Below are positions 25,554-38,172 of a DNA stretch of 64,000 nucleotides, piece after piece. The translations under genes and the position numbers were made by a program. This DNA comes from Tanytarsus gracilentus (Eukaryota > Arthropoda > Insecta > Diptera > Chironomidae). The notes beneath the pieces were generated by a model that was not told the origin of the DNA, searched no databases, and saw only the letters and a list, made by a program, of their open reading frames with translations. The DNA lies in NCBI GenBank assembly GCA_038502055.1, contig JAXRKN010000038.1, positions 5,208,001-5,272,000 on the forward strand, given 5' to 3'. Every line of letters begins with the position of its first letter. Position 1 is the first letter of the stretch.

Positions 25554-25869
25554 ATATTAAGCGAGAGAGCTGGTGGAAGCAATATCGCTCAAATAGTAAT
25601 TAATAACTGCGGCATCATCGCGGCATAAACTCGAGTAGTAGTATTAAATGCACGTTTCAGGAGTGAAGTGAAGCGATAAAAATTGTAATTGACAACGCTT
25701 TTGTAGTGCATCTCATCTCTTCCTCTCCATCTCTGACGGAATATTTATTTTGCGCTTGATGTGAAGACGAAGGAAAAGCACCAAGAGTGTGTTTATTCTA
25801 TAAAGGAAATTGAAGACGAACAAAAGCGTTGAGAAGGAGGAAAGTGGTTGTCAACTGAACTGTAATGAT
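25554..25869 (+). other. 5' UTR part of the first coding exon
   Basis: TTTTCACTGCAG at 25,542-25,553 is a good acceptor, so this exon probably starts at 25,554 and carries a 316-nt leader. Short upstream open frames are present. Confidence 0.5.
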
Positions 25870-28800
25870 ATGACAGATGCGATAGTAAAACTTACAGATA
25901 TGCACATGCAGCAGCAGCAGAGATCGATAGAGTATGAGCGTCAACGTCACTTGGCCAATTGGTTAATCGAATCTAGTCCTCATATGCCGAAAACCGCACA
26001 ATGCCAGCAAGGGCAGCATAAAAAGCAGAAAAAAATTTTCACCACATCCATCTTCCACGACTCGTTCTTGTTTCTGAGCAAATTTGGACCGTCGACGCCG
26101 AATCAGGGCAACGAGCAAGATCAAATTATTCAATCACCTGCACCAGTAGTTTCACAACATAATATAGTACAACAACAACAACAGCAGCAGCCACATACAA
26201 ATTTATCGAAATCACCAACGGCATTCACAACGTCCCAAACAAATTTGCCATTGCAAATCGTTCAGTCGAGCCGTGATGGTAACAAGCCCAAACTGAGGCG
26301 TTTTAATTCGCATGACACGAGTGCAAATATGTTTTCGGTGGCGGATTTTGAGAATGCTCGGTTAGCACGACGCAATGAACTGGAACTAGTCAGACAAAAG
26401 CAACGCTACAAAGTAAACTCATTGAGTTCGGGCTGTGATTCATCGACGGGCGATAGTAAAGGATCAAAGTTGAGTAATGAGGTGAGCATTAATGCATGAA
26501 TGGCTTTTTATGTTTTTAACTCTCCTTTTTGGCGAGCAACGCGAATGTTAAGGCGCAATCTTTTATGATCCAATTAGACCTAAAAACCTTCATCAGTTCA
26601 AAGAGAAAAGAGCCGTCTCTGTATATGTGTGTTCACTCAACGTCTGCCACTCTTTTTTATGCTTCGCTTTTTCCCTTCATCATCCTCATCTTCGACAAAG
26701 TTGTCGTCATCATGTGCAAGAGTGATGAGAACTCAGCAGTGGCAACCGCACAACTCATAACAAGTTGTGTGTGAAAAATTTCTCATTAAAAGTCTCTCGA
26801 TTTTATTGTACTCTTTTTTTCATACCACACATCCGATGCGATGACCAACCAGAGCTGCAAGAAGTTTGCATTTAAATATATAAATTATCTAAACAAGATG
26901 GGTCTGCAAACGGCGTTGCCATTTCCAATAGCTCCGCTGTCTTAGATTAGTACCCCATAGTTCTGAAAAATGGACATTAGTGGCACTCCTGGCCGACCAT
27001 GATGGACATTCCTCAAAAATCGTCAATGTCAATAAATTCCTGATGCAATGACGAGTTCAACGACATACATGAAGCCATAGTTCTGAAAAATGGACATTAG
27101 TGGTACTGCTGGCCGGCCATGATGGACATTTCTCAAAAATCGTCAATGTCAATAAATTCCTGATGCAATGACGAGTTCAACGACATACATGAAGCCATAG
27201 TTCTGAAAAATGGAGATTAGTGGCACTCCTGGCCGGCCATGATGGACATTCTTAAAAATATCAATGTCAATCGATTCCTGATGCAATGACGAGTTCAACG
27301 ACATACATGAAGCCATAGTTCTGAAAAATGGACATTAGTGGCACTCCTGGTCGGCCATGATGGACACTCCTCAAAAATCGTCAATGTCAATAAATTCCTG
27401 ATGCAATGACGAGTTCAACGACATACATGAAGCCATAGTTCTGTAAAATGGGCTTTAGTGGCACTCCAGGCCGGCCATGATGGACACTCCTCAAAAATCG
27501 TCAATGCCAATCGATTCCTGATGCAATTACGAGTTCAACGATACCCATGAAGCCATATAAAAGAAAATTTGTATGAAAAAGGACATTTTTGCACTCAGGG
27601 ACGGTCCTTGAAGGGTCATACCTCAAAACTAAATACTTCTTGCACAACTAGAGCCAAAACCCGACTTTAGCCACAAACCCGAGTTAAATCCGACCAGCCG
27701 TTCTTGAGATATGGCGTTCACTAAGATCGTAAGAAAGTAAGAAAGTAAGAAAGTAAGAAAGTGAGAAAGTGAGAAAGTGAGAAAGTAAGATACTTAAATG
27801 GCTCTAACTCCTCGTAGGATCAACCGATTTCTATCTGTTTTCGCCAGTTTGTAGGGTTTGACTGGCCTTCATTTGAGTATAAGTTTTGATATTGCAAAAT
27901 GTAATGTCTTGGCACTAGGGGCCGAAAACAGGTTTTGGAAAAATCCAAAATTAATATATAGCGGAGCTATAATTTATATTCATAAATTATATGAAATTAC
28001 ATACAAGTTTCTCACTCCAGTTTCCCTCTCCAGCCAACGACAAGTTTATATTCATCCAATTAATACCAGAAACAGAACTCAATCGATTTGAACTGATGAT
28101 AATCGCATACGATGCTTTTAATTCGCACTCTTATAACCGCTCTGCCCTTTTTTGCAGTCAAAAATCATCAACGACGCAGTGTCAGCGGAATCATTTCTCG
28201 AACGTTACTCTTTGCCACGAATAGCTCGTCTAATTGCTCCATCGAAAACTTCGACGGCGACGGCCAATTACGAGGATAAAGTGAATCAATCATCGGCAAA
28301 AAGTAGCAAAAAGTCAACAAATCATGGCCAGTATCAAGCTTCGTCGCCAATTAATGTGTGCATTGACAGTCAAGCAGCAACAGGTCATGACGACAACTGT
28401 GGCAGTAGTAATAATAATAATGGTGAATTATTTTTATTGTATCGGCACCTCAAGAAAAACAAAGTCTATCATGCGTTCAATGGAAAAACGAGTGGCACGA
28501 ACAGGAAGAAAGGCATTAAGATACCGCAAGATTTCACGGGTGAGTCTCTTGAATTTTTATCACTTCGATGTGTGCACTCTTTAATTTATCAAGCACCTAA
28601 AGGTCAAATTACGTAATTTTTTCTGAGACTTTTTTCTTGCCAAATCTTTGCTCGCCACGAAAGTCATGCACAGCACACGAAAAATGTCAAAAAATATATA
28701 AAAAATTGTGTGGAGGATACAAAAAAACTTGTTTACTCTCCTCGAGCATAAATTTATGTGCACAGAGATAGTTGGAGAGTCCATTTCGAACACATGATGA

Positions 28801-31800
28801 TGATGTTTGTCATTTTTGTTTTGTCTGCCATAAATTCTGCAGAATTTTGTGAATGGGTGTATTGGGAAGTTGATTCCGTTTATGGTCCAAGTGCTATGGA
28901 GCGAAAAATACATTAGCCATTTAACAAGAATCATAACCATGAGAGAAATGAATTATATGTCGACGATGCCGAATATTTAAGTCATTTTTGCCATATTCTG
29001 AAAATAATCTCGTGTAAATTTTCAATAATTTTTATTTAGAACTTTTATGGCTTATAAAGTTTCAAAATGTGGCTGAAGATCAAATTACAGAAAATTCCTT
29101 CGAGTCGCTAAAAATATCTGAATGGCATCTCTATAGATGACTTCATTATAATTCAAAATTGATGCATGATTTTACTGAGAAACTTGCAACGAGAGCAAAA
29201 ATATTTCGAGCATCTCCAACAAAATGAATTTCATCTCTTTTATGCTGGTTTTTGATTACAAATTTGCAAGTTTTGCATTTTTTACCATCATGAATTTCAA
29301 TCCTCTTAAAAGAGGGATTTTAATCTATGTGAGGAGCTCGTCTCATTTTGAAGGAATGATGGAAGATTAATTAATGTGAGGATGCTGGGTGTGGGAAGGT
29401 CGATGAAATGTGCAACAGAAGCGACAATGTGAAAATTTATAGAAATGAAAGAAGCCAAAGAAAATAAGAGTTTTTTGAGCTGACGATGACACTTTTTTCA
29501 CTTTCTTATAGAGCTTCTTCTTGTCACTTCTGAGAATTGTGACTGAGCTGAGGTTGCTTTGGCAATTTTCCATTTTAGAATATTTCACTTGCTCTTCAAT
29601 TTAAATTTTACTCGTCATTGCTCTCACATATGATGACGATAGAAAAGTAGAGAGAGAGTGAACACGTGTCGCACATCAAGCTGTTGCTAGTGATGAAAAG
29701 TGCCCGAAAAGAAATATTTTGAATAAAAACGTGAAAAGTTGGCACTCGACGAGATCTAAAGTAATTTTAATTTTCTCCTTTTTGCTTTCATCTCGCATTT
29801 GAAAAGGTAAAAAAGAGAAACAGCTGTAGCATCAGCAGCACGAGATCTTCTTCCAATGCCAATTTCAATTTCCGAATCAATCACACAACGCGACACTGAC
29901 ATGGAGAGCCAAGAATAGAACATGAAGTCAAATATGCGTAAATCCTTTCAATTAATTTTCATTTCATGGTTTCGAGTTTTCTGCATGCTGTCTAAGAAAA
30001 TAATTAAATTGTCGACAATTCTTCTTCCCTCCACAAACAAACACATCCATGATCATCACCGCCATCGAATAATTGCGCGTCTTGTCAAGGTCTTGCTTGT
30101 TCTCACATCATCATTGTCCAACGTGATAATTGTGTGAATTACAAATTTTTCTTCTTTGTCTCGTTAGATTTAAAATAATTTTAAACCTCACTTATTCACA
30201 ATCACTCGCATGTGAATTACTCAATTTTGCGAATATCTCGATGACGAAATATTTTTGAGTAATTATTTTTGCATTGTCTAACGATTTGCGGATAAATCTC
30301 ACATGTGTAAGAGAGACATAACGTTTCAGTCATTACACAATTTCTAAATAAATGCAATTTCTCTCGTTGCGGATCTTCTGAACACGCAACACTTTAAAGA
30401 TGTGGCAGAGTTCTGTCTAGTCGAAAGATGATTGAAAATTGTATGAACATGCAAATGTTTAGAACACTTTTCCAAATTACTTCTCACTTAACTCTTCACA
30501 AGTCTTTACGAGACTTGCAATTAGTGCTAAAAGCTTTTCCCCTTTTCTATTTGAGACAATTGTGCCTTCTAATGATGGAACTTTAAACACCTTTGCATTA
30601 TGAAAATTACAGCAATAGTTGCATGCACACCTCCCGGTCTTTTGTTACATTTTTCACAACTTACAAGCTCAGAAATTTATTTGCTGTCGTGAAATTTGTT
30701 GATAAGACTCGAGAGTGAGTGCAGCGATTCAAGTGACAACAACAACAACAAAAAAGAATGGAAAATTTTTAAAGGAGGAAAAAATTATGAATGTAAAATG
30801 AAATTGAAATCTCGTCTGTCGTGTGCGCGTCAGCAAAAGAGATTGAGACGTGGGCAGACCCGCTTCTAGTTCAGCACAAAAAAAAGAGTTGAAGCTGGCT
30901 GGCATGGCTGGGTGTAAAGCAAGTCACTCGCATGTGTATATGAGAAGTTTATGACTTTACGCCATGGCTGTCGAGTAGCTCAATTCTCTCAGGGTCAATC
31001 CAAAAGTGGCGACAGCTGATTTGATTAATATTCACACATCACATCTCGTCATCAGAAGGTGTCTGACTTGACTCTGCTCATTACTTCAGATCCGATAATT
31101 TACTGAAAGAATATTTTCAGGGTTAATCCACATGACTTGGAGTTAATTTAAGAGTTTGCCATAATTTCTACTCGAGTCTTAAAATAGTCAAACGGCTCTG
31201 GGTTTTTTTTATATGGAAGTGCAGGAAAAGAAATAAAAATTGTAGCAATAAAATTAAAATCTTAATTTTTCTAAACAAAATTTATTGAGTCGTTAAATTG
31301 CTAAAGAAATTCCTCGCAATTGAAAACAATTTTTTTGCAAAGAAATTTCGCGGGTTTGAAATCATTCAAGGTGAGTGCAATAAAGTGGCATGACTGGACG
31401 ACGAAAAAAACGACGAAGAAGAAATTTGCGACAGTCAATTGTTTGTATGCGAGTCGAGTTGAAAGTAAGCTTGAGATCCATTAAAAATGCATAAATGGCT
31501 TTGCCATTCGACCTTTACATCATCATCCACCTCAGCTCAGCACGAGCATACAATGGATGAATTTTTTATCTTCATTCACACCCATTTCTCTCTCAAATTC
31601 ACTCTGAAGTTGCGATGGCTTTAATTAAATTATTGTATGGGTCTGATGCTCGCCACGAAGAGAGAATAAATGAAAGAATAAATCACGAAAAAAGAGAAAA
31701 GAACTTCAGACGAAAGCTATTGAGAAGGAGAGTGCAAGCAGATGAAGTGCAGACACGATTGCGACTAAAATGTTGCGGTATGAGGTATGAAGATGAATAA

Positions 31801-34800
31801 AATTTGCACAATCTTAAGAACATCTTCAACCTTTTTCCTGCTGAATCTTCTCAAGTTTCATCATTGCGATGCTTTTGAGGTCGAGTAAGATTAAATTTCA
31901 TCTCAATAGTTCTCAAATGAGATGCAGAGACAAAATTATGCAGGTACATGCACTGATCTTATAAGAAAAGATCTAACGATGAAAGTCAGATGAAAAGATT
32001 GAGCACATGCATCATCACGAATTATCTAAGAGAGGAAAAAATCCAAATTTGGAAGTGCGCGCAGTAACAAAACATAGCCATGACCTCGTAGTCAATGCAT
32101 GCCTATAGGCAGCAGCTGCGCTTAATTGATCACCATGGAAAATTTAAACTGAGAACAAAAATAGAAATTTTGCATCGCAGTTTCACAAAACAAAATAAAT
32201 AAAAACAAAATTCCTTTCGTTGGAATTTTTCGTTACCTGAAAAACGGCAATCGACGAGATGAGCTGCAAATTTTAATTGAAAAGCAATCTAATACCTAAT
32301 GGCAAGATGAAGGGTCAGAATGGGTGTAACTTAATGCTTGGTGGGATGAACCGAGAAGAAGAAAGAAATGCATCTGATTTTGAGTTTTAGAACGAGAATC
32401 AGAAATAAATTCTCAGCTTTAAATTATTCACAAAAAAAGTTGAAGAATAAATTGAAATGAAATGAAAAATAATCAACATAACAGTTTTTTTAATTTATTC
32501 GTTTTTTCTTCTTATTTTTCTACCAACGCGCATACTTTTTTACTTTTCATCTTGCTGCCTTCTTTTATTCACACATAAACATGGTCAAAGTCTCGGTCAA
32601 AATTTCCAGCTGATTGAATTTTAATATGGAATTGATCATCGGTGCATCACGTTTACAAAAATATTGCAAAATTGCATTTGAGGTTTTTGCCTTTTAAAGC
32701 TCTCTTACAAAGTCGATCAATTGTCGTTCAATTACATAATTAAGTCACACTTTAAAGCTCTTTACTGCTACTCACTTATGTCGATCATCGTGAACATTTT
32801 TGCTGCCATAATTAACTCGATGCTGTGTCGTTGCCATGTGGCTCGGTTGACTGAATGGAGAGCTTTCAATTTGCAGTTAAAGCGGCAGCAATTTTTATTT
32901 TATGAATAGCCGTGAATTTTTGTTTTATTGCATGATGATGAAAATTTTGTGAGCTGCAGACATGATTGAATGAATAAATGTGAGGGAAAAATTTCCATCA
33001 TATAATCATCATCGTGTCTGACTGAGTATTGGCGTGGCGGCAATAAAAGTGAATTTTTTTTGATTGCTTTGGCTTTTCATTTCATCAAACTCTCACTTCA
33101 AATACACTCGCACATAATTTGGTGAACTGTAATGAATGTAATTTGAAGGAGTGCACGTTTGATTTCGAGCGACTCTTTTCCTCCCGACCATGTGCTGCGT
33201 TTATTGAGCAGATCTCGTTGAGTTCAATTATTAAATTCAATTACTTTTTTCTACACTTTAAAACTTACGTAACCAGTTGATGATTGAGTGAGATGAGAGA
33301 GAAAAAGTTCCACACATGCATTGATCGCATGTCGAATTAAAATTTTCATCTTAAATCAGCTGCTTTAAATGCATTTCTAAGAGTTCTCTTCTTTTTTGGT
33401 TCAATCGTAAATCGTAATCTAACGGATAGTGATGAAGCTGTAGATAATTAGTGAAGTAAATTAAGCATGAAGAATCTCATTAATTGGACACTGATATGAT
33501 TTAATTTGATTCACGAGCTTCATCGGTAAATTTAATTCACACTCGTTTGCGTTCCATGTGACTTGACTCAAAAATAATTTTGCAGCGAATAAAAAATTTC
33601 TCATTAGGCACAATTATTGTTGCCGTGTGTCTATGCTCTGACCAACTATAAGTGTGCTTTGTTCATTCAAATAGCGCTAATTATTTTACAACAAAAAAAA
33701 ATTAATAGAAATCACCATGAGCTCGATTTTTTAAATAATTTCGTTATTGCATTCTGCGAATTACGCGTGTGACGTCATAATCACGTCGATGGAAATTTCT
33801 ATAAACTTATTTAGTGAGAAAAAATCATCACTTCGGAATGCTCGACGACGAAAGCGGATTTTTTCTGTGATTACCTCAAGGTCTTTCTTAAGTCTCTCGA
33901 TGTCACACACGAGTGCTCGCGATTTCTTTTTCCCCATTTGCAGAAATGAAAAATTTGCAGCAGCTTTAAATGCATGCAGCGACTAATTAATGACCCTAAG
34001 CATAATTAGCATGTTTCGCCTTAATTGTCTCAATTTTTCTACCTTCATTTAATTGATTGAGACAATTCAGGCAAATGAGAGGAAAAACAGCACAACCGAG
34101 CCATAACATGACAACAAATTAAAGAGAAAAAAGTTAATTAAAGTGAGATGAAAAGATAAAATTTGGCCAGCACAAAAATATGAATTTCTAGTGGTCATCA
34201 AGACTTTTATTCTCATCATTTTCATTAGCATAAATTCAAGTACGTGATGATGATGATGAATCATTTTTATTCTTTTTGTGGTATTCGATTCTTCTTTCGT
34301 GACCATCAACAAGTCAACGAGTATAAATTTCAGAAAGCGATTTGATATTCTTGCGGTCAAGATCATGTTGATCTTCTATTTTTTAATTTTTGTAATGAAT
34401 TTTTAGCTGATTGTCTTAAAATATCTGCACTCAATCGCCATCATTAAAATAGCAAAAATAAAAAAAATGTTAACGGACCTAAAGATGATGTTGAATAATT
34501 TCGAGTTGCTCATGTGTGTAATTTAGCAAAAAGAATTCTTTTAAGAATCAATTCGCACATTATTAGCGAAGCTCAAACATGTGATTAAAGAGTTTGGAAT
34601 ATTCGATGAAGAAGAATTCGAGAGATGGATATTGAGGAAGTTTGCAGTTACTCAACAAATATTTTTGAGCTCGCAGCAAAAAATAACTGAACATTTTTTT
34701 CGATACTGAATCTTGCGGTTGTTGAATTATTGATGGACAATAAAAAGGATTGATCTAACCTATCAGATTGCTCAGCACTTAGCTATGAAAGATATTTTGG

Positions 34801-37800
34801 ATGTTGATATCATACATGGAAGAAGAATAACATGCGAGCGAGGAAGATAATCGATGGCCATTATTACCGAACATTTTTTTGCGTGAAGGCGAAGGTCAAA
34901 TGCTCAGCGTGAGTCGTGAACTCTTCTCTACTGAGTGTAAATGTAACTGTAGCTGCCAAAGTGTGGACGATGCTGAGTGTGTATAGAGCAATGGATATAC
35001 AAATGATTAATTATCTTAATCAATCGCCTTTGAATGACTTTGCTTTTTATGGAATTCCTCAGCTTCTTTTCCAATTCAGCTCTGATTGCAATCTCACAAA
35101 CTCACACTATGCAGTACTGCTCACAGAGTGAGACTCGTTTAATGAAATTAAATCTCTTGCAATTTAAAATTTTCGCATCATGATGACAAATTAATTCCAT
35201 CAAAAAAGGCAGCAGCGTGGTATCGAGAAGTAGACATCAAGTCTGAAAAGGAGTAACAAAAAAATTCACTGCGGTGAAATTAAAAAATGAAAAACACGAC
35301 CGAAAAATTTCCATCAACGTCACCGACAGCATCAAAATGCGAAAAGTTGCGATTGCAAATTTTCTTAATCAAATTTTAATTTTTTTCTGAACGGCTGTGC
35401 AAGACCTGAAATTATGCCTCGAAAGTTAAATCTATAAGAATTTATTTTAATTATGCAAATTACTTTTAAGTCCAACTCGAGAGTTTAAATTTTTTTAATG
35501 AAATTAAGTCAGTATGAAACAACACGTGGCGATTACCGAATGCGAAAATTTTTCATAAAGTCACTCACGTTTGTCCCAAATTTCTGCTCGACATCTTTTT
35601 CCTTATCTTTATTTGTTTGCACAATATTTTTTTATTGTGCAATTTGTTAATTCTCACTCTAAATGAAATAAAATGCTCATTGCCACTGTTGTGCTGTTGC
35701 CAAGTTGCAGAGCTTAATTTTTGTTCATAAATCTCAACAGCTGATGACGAAAAAAAATTGTAACATCTTGGGAATTTTACTCAATTTTTTCTCATCCTCG
35801 AAAAATTTGAAACAAAAATTTCAATTGTTTTGACAATCGCATGGCGAGAATTTTTTAACATGACCTAAAAATTGTTACATAATAAAAATTATTACTTCTC
35901 ACACTAAACAATCACTCAAAGTACAATAAATTAAAATATCATTTCTTTCCAGGATATTTCTCGTTCGTGAATGACAAAGGCATGCCTACCGCAACGTTGT
36001 ATACCACCATGATTCAATTGGTGCGTGAACGAGTCTACAAATTTTTATCAGTGGATAACATGCAGGCTTACACGGAATCAAATCCCAGTGGTATGAATTT
36101 TTTGTATTGTGTGAGACACGTGAAAAAAAATATTTTCTTCTTCTTTTTTCAAAAAGATAACGTAAATAGCAAATCGCATTATGTGAAGACAACGGCAAAG
36201 GCCGGCGAGGTGTTTCGTCTGTTGGCGGTGTTTGAGGATGGCTCACAGAATAGCAATAATAACAACTATTCATCGACAAAGAAAGACAACCTCAATAGCA
36301 TTGGACGTGAAAAGGAAAAAGGTCGTTATGTGCAATTGATGTCGGAGAGTCGTCAGGTAGTTTAAAACAAGATGTTCTGTTACTCTTATTAAATATTCAT
36401 GAACAAATTCTATTCACGATTATGTAGATTATTTATGTCGCTCTATCGACAAAGGGAAAATTTTATGAGATCGAGCATAGTGGCATGCAACAGATGTTTT
36501 CAAAGTCCAACAGTGGCTCATCACATAAATCAAAGCAATTAAATTCCGATTGTGTCCATCGAATAACCAACATCATAACGGACGAAACAGTGTTTCCACT
36601 TAATCTCAAATTTATATCAAAACACGTTAATGGACTTATGCATGCAACAATTCCTGGTAAGTAAAAAACGCTGCAGCACTTAATTGAATATTAATTTCAT
36701 CTAATTTTCTCTTCACGAATCAAGAAAACATCAAAATCACAAAAGTCAGCGTTGAAAATTCCGTCATCGCGTGTCCAATCGACGAAGCCGAATTCTGTAA
36801 TCCACTACATCTGGTGAAACTTTATCTCTTTCCCGAAATGAAATTCATTAAGAGCACCCTCGGCTTTGAAAATGAAAAGATTATGTTTTCCAATCAAAAT
36901 GTCCAGAATTTACTGAAATTTTGTCAGTTCAACTGTGATAATTTTGTACGAGCTATTGAATATGAGACTCTACCCAAGGAGACCATCATGAAGTCCAATG
37001 ATAATTTGACGACTGTCACGAAGGTCAAATCGAAAACGTCTGCATTCACGAAGTTCTTTAGTAGCGATAAAAATTCACCGGCACACGAGCGTGAAGATTC
37101 TATTATATTTTTGTCGAAAAATGATTTGGAAAATTTGGAACAGCACAAAGTGTTGATTAAAGAGAATCAGGATAAGTTGAAAGTCTTTCAACCGAGCAAC
37201 AGCGGTGGTGGTGGTGGCAGCAACAAAAAGGGCTGGTTTAAAAATCTCAGAAATGGAACGTCAAGCAACAGCAATACAAACCCGAGTAGCTCGAGTAAAA
37301 CGAGTTCGTTCATTAATCTCAATAGCAACAGCATGGATCGATATCAGGACATGTCAAAGATGATTCAAGAACGCTTTGGCAATGTTGAGATAAATGAGAA
37401 TCCGTCAACCTTGAAATCGTCATCGGAGATCAGTTATGACTTGAATGAACGGACAAATAAAGCCATGCAAAAATGCTTCTCGTTGCAGAATATTGAACTT
37501 AACACTCATATCGATATGCAACCCCCAGATCTTGTTGCCACAAAGCACAAAAACCATCGTCGAAATGAGAATAAAATCGAACGAAATCCTGTGCATTCAT
37601 CGACAGATTCGGCATTGAATTCAAGCTCAAATCCTCGTCAGCAAAGTTTCATAACTGAAAAATTGTTTAATGAATTTTATGTGAAAACCAAACAATACAG
37701 CAAGTCCTCTTCGAGTCTTCATCAATTGCTTCACTTTTCGGTGCCCCAAAAAATGAATATTCGCGAGACGAAATCAAAGTTGGAAGAGAAAACGGCATTG

Positions 37801-38172
37801 ATGCAACTTCAATTGCCACCACCGCCGCCAACCGAGCTATTCTCCGAAAATGAGCAAATTGAGTCTATACATGAAGATGACGATTCTGTCGTCACCGATG
37901 ATCTCCCTTACTGCTCCGTACGCGATTCCATTTTACACTCAACAAATAATGTTGTCGAAGTGCCACGTCAAACTCCAACCGAAAGCATCTACGCTGAGAT
38001 TTGTGCATCAACTCCGCCGATTTCATCATCGAATGCTTCCGAAATGTCTTATAAGGTCGAAAAAGTACCCGTAAGGGCCGTAAAGAGTGTCAATAATGTT
38101 AGTAGTATTCGCATCTCATTCGGCCAGGATTTACAAGCCATTCTTTCAAACGATTCAGCAGTCAAGTATTAG
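25870..38172 (+). CDS. sano: CABIT-domain adaptor, probable serrano orthologue
   Basis: Six coding exons: 25,870-26,481, 28,158-28,539, 35,953-36,090, 36,157-36,356, 36,428-36,656 and 36,725-38,172. They sum to 3,009 nt, or 1,002 aa. Every junction is GT-AG and in phase. The start is the ATG in front of TDAIVKLTD; an in-frame stop at 25,801 lies upstream. A splice acceptor at 25,552 implies a 5' UTR intron. Exon 1 is Q/S-rich. Residues about 220-560 (exon 2 to early exon 6) resemble a CABIT domain, with YSLPRIARLI, GELFLLYRHL, AGEVFRLLAVFED and LHLVKLYLFPEMKF. The tail is Ser/Asn-rich with a PPPPP motif and a tyrosine site SIYAEI. CABIT proteins (THEMIS, GAREM, Drosophila serrano) are cytoplasmic signalling adaptors; serrano acts in epithelial planar polarity and tube length. 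CABIT is fairly sure, orthology less so. Confidence 0.75.
26950..27560 (+). repeat. ~120-bp tandem repeat array
   Basis: CATAGTTCTG recurs at about 26,957, 27,077, 27,197, 27,316 and 27,436, giving a period of 119-120 bp. The units diverge by scattered substitutions and small indels and do not share an open frame. Confidence 0.9.
27730..27790 (+). repeat. (TAAGAAAG)n microsatellite
   Basis: Seven 8-bp units, four TAAGAAAG and then three TGAGAAAG, in the 3' half of mobile element 2. Confidence 0.95.
28275..31218 (+). repeat. Right arm of ~2.9 kb inverted repeat
   Basis: This is the inverted partner of 1-2,925. It starts inside exon 2 of the CABIT gene (high identity from about 28,340) and runs through the first ~2.7 kb of the following intron. 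It ends at 31,218 only because the partner reaches the window edge; the true limit cannot be seen. Confidence 0.95.
28540..35952 (+). other. Second coding intron of the CABIT gene (7.4 kb)
   Basis: The donor G/GTGAGT follows 28,539 and the acceptor ATTTCTTTCCAG ends at 35,952; phase 1. The first part is the inverted-repeat arm. From 31,219 on no gene is supported: open frames at 31,615-31,800 and 33,747-33,986 are short and unlike any family I recognise. A 17-bp hairpin lies at 34,018-34,072. Confidence 0.85.
34018..34072. repeat. 17-bp stem, 21-nt loop inverted repeat
   Basis: GCCTTAATTGTCTCAAT at 34,018-34,034 pairs with ATTGAGACAATTCAGGC at 34,056-34,072 with one mismatch. It is intronic. 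It could be a hairpin in the pre-mRNA, a paired protein-binding site or a solo element end; nothing seen decides between these. Confidence 0.7.

Larger units (their letters stand above)
26928..27970 (+). mobile_element. Minisatellite-bearing non-autonomous element 2
   Basis: About 1,043 bp bounded by a perfect 11-bp inverted repeat: ATAGCTCCGCT at 26,928-26,938 and AGCGGAGCTAT at 27,960-27,970. Read as GCTCCGCT termini, both sides are flanked by TA. The core is about five ~120-bp tandem units related to those of element 1 (shared ATAGTTCTGAAAAATGG, CATGATGGACATT, GACGAGTTCAACGA). Then comes the shared ATATAAAAGAAAATTTGTATG, a unique segment, a TAAGAAAG microsatellite and a unique 3' end. No protein is encoded. 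Confidence 0.65.
26482..28157 (+). other. First coding intron of the CABIT gene
   Basis: The donor GAG/GTGAGC follows 26,481 and the acceptor CCTTTTTTGCAG ends at 28,157; phase 0. The intron contains mobile element 2 (26,928-27,970). The remaining sequence shows no gene. Confidence 0.85.

Noticed and set aside
36924..37148. Minus-strand open frame inside CABIT exon 6
   Set aside because: A shadow of the coding strand; the plus-strand gene is fully supported.
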